Source: Achromobacter xylosoxidans (GTDB lineage: Bacteria; Pseudomonadota; Gammaproteobacteria; Burkholderiales; Burkholderiaceae_B). Taken from it: 64,000 bases of DNA. Shown here one piece after another: positions 56,641-64,000 of this stretch. Position 1 is the stretch's first letter, and every line of letters starts with the position of its first letter. The notes below the pieces were generated by a model. It did no database searches, was not told where the DNA came from, and saw nothing but the letters and a program-made list of their open reading frames with translations. The DNA is taken from positions 2,542,001 through 2,606,000 of the forward strand of contig NZ_LN831029.1 in NCBI RefSeq assembly GCF_001457475.1. The letters are read 5' to 3'. The position numbers and the translations under genes are program-made.

Positions 56641-59253
56641 ATGCGTCATATCGCGCAACTCAGCCTAGCGGTTTTGCTCGCGGCAAGCCAACTCGGACCC
56701 GCGGCCAACCAGGCCCATGCTCAACAGGCGGACAATCGCGTCAGCCTGAACTTCGTCGACACGGACATCCCCGCCGTGCTGCGTGCGCTGTCGTTGTTCA
56801 CCAAGCGCAATTTCCTGGTGGATCCGCGCGTGAAGGGCAAGCTCACGCTGGTGTCCGACCGGCCGGTCGATAGCGGCCAGGCGCTGTCGATGCTTACCGG
56901 CGCGCTGCGGCTGCAGGGCTTTGCGATCGTCGAGGTGGACGGCGTGACGCGGGTGGTGCCGGAGGCCGATGCCAAGCTGCAGGGCAGCGCGGTGGTGGGC
57001 GATCCGCGCCCGGCGGCCACCCCGGCCGGCGCGGCCAAGGGGCCGGTGCCGGTGGCGGCGTTCGCGCGTGGCGCATCGGGCAACAGCGGCGAGATGCTGA
57101 CGCGCGTATTCCCGCTGAAGTACGAGAACGCGGCCAACCTGGTGCCGGTGCTGCGCCCGATGGTGCCGCCCAACAACCCGATCAATGCGTATCCGGGCAA
57201 CAACACGCTGGTGGTGACCGACTACGCCGACAACCTGGACCGCATCGCGGCGGTGATCGCCCGTATCGATGTGCCCAGTTCGATCGACACCGATGTGGTG
57301 CCGATCCGTTCGGGCATCGCGTCCGACATCGCCATCCTGGCCTCGCAGCTGCTGGATACGCAGAGCAGCGATCCGACGCAGCGCATCGCGGTGGTGGCGG
57401 ACCCGCGCAGCAACAGCGTCCTGATCCGCGCGGGCAGCCCGGCGCGCACCCGGCTGGCGCGGGACCTGATCATGAAGCTGGACGCGCAGCAGAACCGCGC
57501 GGGCAACCTGCACGTGGTCTACATGCGCAACGCGCAGGCCACCCGCATCGCCGAAGTCCTGGGCGGCTTGCTGGCTGGCCAGGCCAATTCGGCGCCGGGA
57601 GCCAATCCCTCGGGCGGCGCTGGCGGCGGTCCCGGCCAGGCCGGCGGCAACCGGTCGCCCCAGGGTTCCGGCGGCAATACCGGCACCGGCCTGGGGATGT
57701 CCAGCTCGACGAATGCGTCCGGCAACGCCAAGGGCGGCCTGTCGGGCGACCAGGAGCGCATCGCGCGCGACGATTCCGGCAACCAGGCGGTGTCGTATTC
57801 CGCGGGCGGCGCCACCATCCAGGCCGATCCGGCCACCAACTCGCTGATCATCGCCGCGCCGGAGCCGCTGTACCGCAGCCTGCGCGAAGTGATCGACCAG
57901 CTCGACCAGCGCCGCGCGCAGGTGCTGGTGGAAAGCCTGATCGTCGAGGTCAGCGAGCAGGCGGCGGCCGAATTCGGCATCCAGTGGATGACCGGCGCCG
58001 GCAACATCAACAGCGGCGGCACCAGCTTCATCGGCGGCACCAACCTGGGCGGCAGCGGCCTGACGGGCACCGGCCCCACCTCGATCGACGCGCTCGGCAG
58101 CGGCCTGAGCCTGGGCGTGGTCAAGGGCACGGTGGACGTGCTGGGCAACAAGGTCATCAACCTGGGCGTGCTGGCGCGCGCGATGCAGAACACCGGCGAG
58201 GCCAACATCCTGTCCACGCCGAACCTGCTGACGCTGGACAACCAGTCCGCCAGCATCCTGGTGGGCAAGACGGTGCCGTTCGTGACCGGCCAGTACGTCA
58301 CCAACGGCGGCAACAACAACAACCCGTTCCAGACCATCCAGCGCGAGGACGTCGGCCTGAAGCTGAACATCCGGCCGCAGATCTCCGAGGGCGGCGCGGT
58401 CAAGCTCGACATCTACCAGGAAGTCAGCAGCATCGACGAGAGCCGTTCGTCGGCCACCACGGGCATCGTCACCAACAAGCGCGCCATCGATACCAGCGTG
58501 CTGATCGATGACGGCCAGATCATCGTGCTGGGCGGCCTGCTCGAAGACAACGTGACGCTGACCTCCAACAACGTGCCGGGCCTGAGCTCGATTCCGGTGC
58601 TGGGTTCGCTGTTCAAGTACGACAGCCGCAAGCGCACCAAGACCAACCTGATGGTGTTCCTGCGTCCCTACGTGGTGCGCGACGCGCGCCAGAGCGCCAG
58701 CGTGACGATGGACCGCTACGACTACATGCGCCGCGCCCAGGGCGGCGCGCAGCCGGGCAATCATTGGCTGCTGCCCAACATGCAGGCGCCGATGCTGCCG
58801 CCGCCGGGCTCGGCACCGTCGGTGTCCAACAACGTCTATGACATGCGGCCCGAGCAACTGGCCGAAACGATGCGGCGGCCGCCGCCCGCCACGGTCGAGT
58901 CGTTCGCGGTGCGCCAGTATCCGGCGGCGCCCCAGACCAGCGATCCGTCGCTGCCGATCCGCGCCAACCTGCCGCTGGGCGTGAGCGTGGCGCGCGATCC
59001 CGCCTCGCTCTACGGCGAAGCCGACACCACCAGCGCGACCCTGCAGTTCGCCTCGGTCAAGACCCGCGGCGAAGCCGATCGCATTGCCCAGCGCGTCCAG
59101 GCCAGCGGCCTGCAGGCCTATGTGCAGACAGGTCCAGGCGGCATGGGCTATGTGGTGCGCAGCCAGGTGTCCAAGGACCCCGGCACCATCTCCACGGCCA
59201 CCGCGCTGCTGCGCGAGCTGGGCTTCAAGGGCGAGCTGGTGTCGCACCTATGA
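56641..59253 (+). CDS. gspD: Type II secretion secretin GspD with SPOR-like C-terminus
   Basis: 870 residues. A signal peptide (residues 1-27) precedes N0-N3 domains ([20 protein letters not shown], then GYAIV-type KH-like repeats), an Gly/Ser/Asn-rich loop around 315-370, and the secretin core with [20 protein letters not shown] and [20 protein letters not shown]. Normally the protein ends soon after the core with a short pilotin-binding S domain. Here a Pro-rich linker leads to residues 799-870, where [20 protein letters not shown] and later [11 protein letters not shown] look like a SPOR peptidoglycan-binding domain. It overlaps gspE by four bases (ATGA). Confidence 0.92.
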   Translation: MRHIAQLSLAVLLAASQLGPAANQAHAQQADNRVSLNFVDTDIPAVLRALSLFTKRNFLVDPRVKGKLTLVSDRPVDSGQALSMLTGALRLQGFAIVEVDGVTRVVPEADAKLQGSAVVGDPRPAATPAGAAKGPVPVAAFARGASGNSGEMLTRVFPLKYENAANLVPVLRPMVPPNNPINAYPGNNTLVVTDYADNLDRIAAVIARIDVPSSIDTDVVPIRSGIASDIAILASQLLDTQSSDPTQRIAVVADPRSNSVLIRAGSPARTRLARDLIMKLDAQQNRAGNLHVVYMRNAQATRIAEVLGGLLAGQANSAPGANPSGGAGGGPGQAGGNRSPQGSGGNTGTGLGMSSSTNASGNAKGGLSGDQERIARDDSGNQAVSYSAGGATIQADPATNSLIIAAPEPLYRSLREVIDQLDQRRAQVLVESLIVEVSEQAAAEFGIQWMTGAGNINSGGTSFIGGTNLGGSGLTGTGPTSIDALGSGLSLGVVKGTVDVLGNKVINLGVLARAMQNTGEANILSTPNLLTLDNQSASILVGKTVPFVTGQYVTNGGNNNNPFQTIQREDVGLKLNIRPQISEGGAVKLDIYQEVSSIDESRSSATTGIVTNKRAIDTSVLIDDGQIIVLGGLLEDNVTLTSNNVPGLSSIPVLGSLFKYDSRKRTKTNLMVFLRPYVVRDARQSASVTMDRYDYMRRAQGGAQPGNHWLLPNMQAPMLPPPGSAPSVSNNVYDMRPEQLAETMRRPPPATVESFAVRQYPAAPQTSDPSLPIRANLPLGVSVARDPASLYGEADTTSATLQFASVKTRGEADRIAQRVQASGLQAYVQTGPGGMGYVVRSQVSKDPGTISTATALLRELGFKGELVSHL

Positions 59254-60677
59254 GCGCGCATCCCTTGCCGTACGCGTGGGCGCGGGCGCAGCGGGCGGTG
59301 CTGTCGCTGCGCGCCGGCCATGCGCAACTGACCGTGAGCCCGCGCACGCCGGAATGGGCGGTGCGCGAGATCCGGCGCTGCCACGGCGACATCGCCGTGG
59401 CGCAGGTGGACGACGAGGCGCTTGAGACATTGCTGGCGGCGGCCTACAGCCACGCCGAGGACGCCGCCTCGGTGATGGGCGTGGCCGAAAACGAGATCGA
59501 CCTGGACCGCCTGCTGCAGGACATGCCGGAGGTGGCCGACCTGCTGGACGCGCAGGACGACGCGCCGGTGATCCGCATGATCAACGCGCTGTTCGCCCAG
59601 GCCGCGCGCGATGGCGCCAGCGATATCCACATCGAACCGTTCGAGACCCATTCGGTGGTGCGCTACCGCGTCGACGGCACGCTGCGCGACGTGGTGTCGC
59701 CGCGCAAGGCGCTGCATGCGGCGTTGATTTCGCGCATCAAGATCATGGCGCACCTGGACATCGCCGAAAAGCGCCTGCCGCAGGATGGCCGCATCGCGTT
59801 GCGGGTGGGCGGCCGTCCGATCGACGTGCGCGTGTCGACCCTGCCGACCGGCCACGGCGAACGGGCGGTGCTGCGCCTGCTGGACAAGGAGGCCGGCCGG
59901 CTGCAGCTGGAAAAGCTGGGCATGGCGCCGGGCGTGCTGCGCCAGCTCGATCGCCTGATCCGCCAGCCGCACGGCATCGTGCTGGTGACCGGACCCACCG
60001 GCAGCGGCAAGACCACCACGCTGTATGCGGCGTTGAGCCGGCTGGACGCCGCCACCACCAATATCCTGACCGTCGAGGATCCCATCGAGTACGACCTGGC
60101 TGGCATCAGCCAGACGCAGGTCAACGCCAAGATCGACATGAGTTTCGCGCTGGCGCTGCGCGCGATCCTGCGGCAGGACCCGGACGTCATCATGATCGGT
60201 GAAATCCGCGACCTCGAAACCGCGCAGATCGCGGTGCAGGCCTCGCTCACCGGCCACCTGGTGCTGGCCACGCTGCATACCAACGACGCGGTGTCGGCGG
60301 TGACGCGCCTGACCGACATGGGGGTGGAGCCGTTCCTGCTGTCGTCCTCGCTGCTCGGCGTGCTGGCGCAGCGGCTGGTGCGCAAGCTGTGCCCCGCCTG
60401 CAAGAAGCCGGCGACGCAGGATGGCGCGCGGGTGTTCCAGCCGGTGGGCTGCGAGGCCTGCAATCACACCGGCTACGCGGGTCGTTCCGGCATCCACGAA
60501 TTGTTCACGGTCGACGACGAGGCGCGCCGCTTGATCCACGAAGGCAGCGACGAGCGCGAACTGCGCCGCGCCGCCAGCGCCGCCGGCATGCTCAGCATGC
60601 GCGAGGACGGCGCGCGCTGGGTGGAAAGCGGCGAGACTTCGCCCGAGGAAATCCTGCGCGTGACCCGCGATGCGTAG
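59250..60677 (+). CDS. gspE: Type II secretion ATPase GspE
   Basis: 475 residues. The Walker A motif is [20 protein letters not shown], with Asp box [16 protein letters not shown], Walker B region [16 protein letters not shown] and His box [15 protein letters not shown]. The tetracysteine zinc site is in KLCPACKKP and [19 protein letters not shown]. It powers the T2SS pseudopilus. It is translationally coupled to gspD. The N-terminal GspL-binding part is shorter than in Enterobacteria. Confidence 0.95.
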   Translation: MSAHPLPYAWARAQRAVLSLRAGHAQLTVSPRTPEWAVREIRRCHGDIAVAQVDDEALETLLAAAYSHAEDAASVMGVAENEIDLDRLLQDMPEVADLLDAQDDAPVIRMINALFAQAARDGASDIHIEPFETHSVVRYRVDGTLRDVVSPRKALHAALISRIKIMAHLDIAEKRLPQDGRIALRVGGRPIDVRVSTLPTGHGERAVLRLLDKEAGRLQLEKLGMAPGVLRQLDRLIRQPHGIVLVTGPTGSGKTTTLYAALSRLDAATTNILTVEDPIEYDLAGISQTQVNAKIDMSFALALRAILRQDPDVIMIGEIRDLETAQIAVQASLTGHLVLATLHTNDAVSAVTRLTDMGVEPFLLSSSLLGVLAQRLVRKLCPACKKPATQDGARVFQPVGCEACNHTGYAGRSGIHELFTVDDEARRLIHEGSDERELRRAASAAGMLSMREDGARWVESGETSPEEILRVTRDA

Positions 60678-60707
60678 CCGCGCGCGGCGGAGCGTGATCG
60701 CGCGCGC

Positions 60708-61229
60708 TCAGGGCGTCGCTTTGGCCGGCGCCTGCGCGTCCGCGCAGGCATCGGCGATGCGCCGCAGGTCCGTGGCTGACAGTGCGCCCAGCTGTCCGTC
60801 GCAGACGCGGGCCGTCCGGGTCGCCACGGTGAAGGGTAGGGCGCCGACGCGGTTGCCGGCGCTGCGCATCAGGGCCGCGACATTGCCGCCGGGGCGCAGC
60901 ACCGGCAGCGTGATCGCATGGGCGCGGACGAATTCGGTGGCGGCGGCCGGGGTATCGGTGCTGACCAGCAACACCGTCCACGTGGGATGGGCGTCGGCGA
61001 ATGCTTGCAGGCGCGGCAACTCGGTGACACAGGGCGGGCAGTCTCGGCTCCAGAAATTCACCAGGACCGGGCCTTGCTGGTCCGACAGCCGCACGAAGCG
61101 GCCGCCGTCCAGCGCCGGCAGCGAGAAATCCCAGGCCAGGCCCGCCTGCGGGCGGCCGGCCGGCTGGGCGCCCGCCAGGATGGGCGGGGCGCATAGCGCC
61201 AGGCATGGCCACAGCAGCAATCGACGCAT
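60708..61229 (-). CDS. TlpA-like periplasmic thioredoxin-fold protein
   Basis: 173 residues from ATG 61229. A signal peptide (LLLWPCLALCAPPILAGAQ) precedes a TlpA/ResA-type redoxin domain with the active site NFWSRDCPPCVTELPRLQAF, a C-P-P-C motif. It probably reduces or oxidises disulfides in the periplasm. Its ATG shares a base with the TGA of the TonB receptor frame (TGATG), so the two were one transcript and were translationally coupled. The receptor is now broken, so the partner of this gene may be lost. Confidence 0.85.
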   Translation of the reverse strand: MRRLLLWPCLALCAPPILAGAQPAGRPQAGLAWDFSLPALDGGRFVRLSDQQGPVLVNFWSRDCPPCVTELPRLQAFADAHPTWTVLLVSTDTPAAATEFVRAHAITLPVLRPGGNVAALMRSAGNRVGALPFTVATRTARVCDGQLGALSATDLRRIADACADAQAPAKATP

Positions 61230-63128
61230 CAGAAGCTCAGCTTGGTGCCGGCGTACAGGTAGCGCCCGCGGCTCGGCCCCCACAGCTGGGTCACGTCGAA
61301 GCCGCCGTCGCCATTGACGAAAAGCGGGCTTTCCTTGTCCGACTGCTTGTAGTCGAACACGTTGTCGACCCCGGCGTAGACCGTGAAATGCTTGTTGATG
61401 GCGTACTCGCCGCGCACATCCAGGGTGAAGAAGCCCGGGCTCTTGTCCCGCTTGGGCGTGCCGTCGAGGTTGTAGCGATCCTGCTGGCCCGAGCCGTCGT
61501 CGTGGAACTTGCGCAGGTTCATCGGGCCAGTCCAGACCAGCTTGGCGTTCAGGTCGAGATCGCCGCGGTCGTAGTCCAGGCCAAGATAGGCCTTGGCGTT
61601 GGGACGGGCGAAGATCAGCGTGCCTGCGGGGGATCTGGCGATCGATGCGGATCGTGTTGAGGATGCCATGTTCCTGCTCGAAGAAGCTGGTGGGCGCGCG
61701 GAACCCCTTGCCGACGCTGAAGCGGCTGGAGAGCCGCTCGGTGTGGTGCCATAGGGCGTTCAGGCGCGGCGAGGTGATGCCGCCGAAGACGTTGTGGCGG
61801 TCGTAGCGCACCGAGCCATTGATTTCAAGCGCGTCATCGAACAGGGAACGATAGGCTTGCAGGAACAGCGCCGGGGTCCGGTAGGTGTAGTCGTCGACGC
61901 CGCGTACCGGCGTGCCGTCTTCCATGCTGCCGTGGCTTCTCAAATCTTCGTAGCGGAAGTTGGTGCCCAGGGTGGTCAACCAGCCCGCGATGGGCGTCTG
62001 CCAGCTGGCCTCGGCGTAGTACTGCTTCTGGCGGGCGACGTAGGTGGCCAGTTCGTAGAAGCTGTCCTGCTTGTGCTCGGCCGCGCCCACGGCCAGCCGC
62101 AGCAGGCTGTCGCCGAAGCGTTTTTCGCCGGTGGAGATGAACTGCACGCGGTCGGTGAAGATGATCTCGGACATGCCGCCGCGGCCGTCGTCGTAGGCCA
62201 TGACGCTGCCGTCCGCCGGATTGACCCAGCCGTCGCGGTCGGGCGAGCCGTGCACGCCGCCGCGCCAGTCGAAGGGATTGCCCGTGGTGCTGTGCTTGAT
62301 GGCGGAGTAGTCCGTGCCGAGCGCGCCGCCGCCGCGTTTTTCGTTGACCACGTCGAGCCGGCCGCGCACCTTGAAGCCGCCGGCGTCGTCCAGGAAGAAG
62401 CCGATGCCGCCCAGCCGGCGGTCGTAGCCGGTGTATTCGGAGATGCCGTTGTGGTCGGCGTCGACGGAATCGTGTTTGTTGTAGTTGAGCGTGGCGGTGA
62501 TGGCGCCGCCTTCGAACGGCCGCGCCAGGTAGGCGTCGCCCTGGCGCGAGCCGTAGCTGCCGATCTGCGCGCGGGCGCGGTTCTCGGCCTCGGTGGGGCG
62601 CTTGGTGACGATGTTGACCGAGCCGGACAGCGCCTCGGGCGCGATCAGGCTGGCGCCGGCGCCGCGCGCCACGTCGATGCGTTCGACGCCATAGACGCTG
62701 ACACTGTCCAGTCCGTACGCCGAGGACACCGAGGAGAAGATCGGCACGCCGTCGATCATCAGCGTGGTGTAGCGGCCCGGCAGGTTGTTGAGCAGGATGT
62801 TGCGTACGTTGCAGATCGAGCATTCGACCTGGACGGCGATGCCGGGATTCTTGTCGAGCGCTTCGTTGACGTTGGTGGCGCCTGCCTTGGCGATGGCGCG
62901 TTCGCTGATGGATTCGGTCTTGACCAGTTCGTCGCGCAATGCGCCGGGGCGCATCGAGCCCTGGTTGGAGCGGTCAATGACGGTGATCGGGGCCAGTGTG
63001 GGGGCAGGGACGCCAGCGGTTCCAACATTCTGCGCCTGGGCGGTCCAGGCGGTGGTCAGGGACGCCGCCAGCACGGCGAGGCGCAGCGGCGTACGGGGGG
63101 CAAAGACGGAAGGCATGGCGCAGGGCAT
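61229..63128 (-). pseudogene. TonB-dependent receptor broken by an out-of-frame internal deletion
   Basis: From ATG 63128 (or 63116) a signal peptide, plug and first barrel strands read well: ERAIAKAGATNVNEALDKNP, QVECSICNVRNILLNNLPGR, YTTLMIDGVPIFSSVSSAYG and VERIDVARGAGASLIAPEAL. Near 61640 the frame stops making sense right after FFEQEHGILNTIRIDRQI. The sequence continues in another frame with PAGTLIFARPNAKAYLGLDY and on to the terminal YLYAGTKLSF at 61232. Between these points a stretch of barrel strands normally present in this family is missing, so the lesion is a deletion plus frameshift, not a single base error. A sequencing artefact is less likely but possible. Confidence 0.75.
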
Positions 63129-63560
63129 CTGATGGGCAGGTTCCAGGAGCGACGCGCCAGGCGCCACGGGCGACGAGCCCGGGCCATGGCGCGTCAGTTG
63201 ATACAGGAACCGGCCGTTGCGAGACCGCGCGCCGCGGCGCCGGGCGAAAGAGGGGTGTAGGGGACGTCGGCGGGAGAGGCGGGGGAATGTGGCATGGCGC
63301 GAGCGAAGCAACACGGCGAAGGTAAAAACAATTCAAAACGTTATGTTTTATGAATTTTTGCGTCAATCGCGAGCCGGTCCGAGATTACGGTGTGGTCGCG
63401 GGATGGCCGCGCGGGCCGGCTGCGTGCCGGCAGGCGGGGCGTGGCGCGGACTGCGCGAGGGCCGTGGCGGGAGCGCGCGACGGCACGTGAATCGGTCCGG
63501 TATTGGGCGCGACGTGGCCGGCGCGCAACGCGGCGGCCGGCGTCCGGGGCTATCCCGGCG

Positions 63561-64000
63561 CTATTTGCCGGTGCCGAAGACCACCGTGTCGTCGCTGCGC
63601 CGCCCCAGCGCGGACATGAGGCCGTCGAGCGCGCCGCGTTCGGCCTCGGTGGCGCCGGCGGCAAAGGTGGCCTGGCCCTGGAAGCGCACGCCACGGGCGT
63701 TGAGGCTGCCCTGGCCGGTGACCGCCAGCGGGCCGCTGTCGGTGCTGAGCGCCAGCGTGGCGCCGGCGCGGCCGTCGCCGCGCACCCGCAGCACATAGGT
63801 GCCCACGGGCGCCACCGGCGACAGGGCGGTGGCCGCATCGCGCCAGCGCAACTCGGCCAGGGGCGCTTGCGGCAGGGCGGCGCCCAGGCGCAATGCCTGC
63901 CAGCTGATTTCCAGCGTGCCCTCGGGCGCCAGCGTATTCCAGGGCGCGCCCAATGCCGGCAACACCGTGGCCGGCAGCCGCAGCGATTGCGCCGACACGG
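63561..64000 (-). CDS. gspN: Type II secretion protein GspN, C-terminal part (runs off the window)
   Basis: About 146 residues up to the window edge, ending at the stop at 63561. The sequence APEGTLEISWQALRLGAALP, AELRWRDAATALSPVAPVGT and TAEAERGALDGLMSALGRRS-like repeats match the GspN family of T2SS accessory inner-membrane proteins. Its upstream part and the rest of the gsp cluster lie beyond the window. The gap 63129-63560 on its other side holds the AT-rich receptor promoter region near 63325-63360 and no other gene. Confidence 0.75.
   Translation of the reverse strand, partial: VSAQSLRLPATVLPALGAPWNTLAPEGTLEISWQALRLGAALPQAPLAELRWRDAATALSPVAPVGTYVLRVRGDGRAGATLALSTDSGPLAVTGQGSLNARGVRFQGQATFAAGATEAERGALDGLMSALGRRSDDTVVFGTGK

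Noticed and set aside
56665..59247. Minus-strand open frame opposite gspD
   Set aside because: Antisense of a clear secretin gene, with no domain and low-complexity composition.

Overview
The window is GC-rich, densely packed proteobacterial chromosome. Gene content and protein style (several LysR regulators each beside a transporter or enzyme, nadE next to glnB, a bkd complex, a FecI/FecR/TonB receptor unit, T2SS genes) fit a betaproteobacterium of the Achromobacter/Bordetella group (Alcaligenaceae). This assignment is inference from gene content, not from a marker gene. I see no rRNA, IS element, CRISPR array or replication origin.

Layout. 0-5 kb: the start of a CydDC-type ABC exporter, a divergent LysR regulator, an FAD oxidoreductase, and hutG with a LysR regulator. 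5-12 kb: two MFS exporters with local regulators (LysR; TetR with two matching operator-like sites), a DUF4180 protein and a methyltransferase. 11-15 kb: a LacI regulator divergent from an MFS importer-amidase operon, with a perfect 16-bp operator-like palindrome between them. 15-20 kb: two secreted LprI-like (DUF1311) proteins, MarC, a DUF4105 protein and a DUF1275 protein. 20.3-22.9 kb: an AT-richer insert at the 3' end of tRNA-Ala(CGC), carrying a PP1/PphA-like phosphatase and a small His/Cys CHAT- or caspase-like putative protease. 23-28 kb: xthA, an SDR, a FadR-type regulator with paired operator-like sites, an aldehyde dehydrogenase and riboflavin synthase. 28-33 kb: an M81/MlrC-type peptidase with its MFS transporter and LysR regulator, then speG. 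33-37 kb: a Zn/Cd/Pb P-type ATPase with divergent CadR/PbrR-type regulator, and a nitroreductase. 37-41 kb: a Fur box, fecI, fecR and a TonB receptor with a signalling domain. 41.7-46.7 kb: bkdA1-bkdA2-bkdB-lpdV. 46.9-54.7 kb: a secreted GWD-like dikinase, argH, an MscS channel, nadE and glnB. 55-64 kb: T2SS genes gspF (minus) and gspD-gspE (plus), then tlpA-like and a broken TonB receptor gene, then the C-terminal part of gspN.

How the genes work together. Much of the window is small uptake-plus-enzyme or export modules, each with its own divergent or adjacent regulator: LacI/MFS/amidase, LysR/MFS/M81 peptidase, FadR-type/ALDH, TetR/MFS. Several of these have operator-like palindromes that can be read directly. 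Metal homeostasis is represented by the zntA-cadR pair and the Fec-type surface signalling unit. Central metabolism appears as branched-chain keto-acid oxidation, arginine, NAD and riboflavin synthesis, and PII nitrogen signalling.

The most unusual items are the tRNA-Ala-adjacent phosphatase plus CHAT-like gene pair; a secreted protein whose phosphohistidine-like motif precedes an ATP-grasp region, as in plant glucan dikinases; a GspD secretin with a SPOR-like C-terminus; a TonB receptor broken by an apparent out-of-frame internal deletion; and a set of nested long inverted repeats between glnB and gspF.
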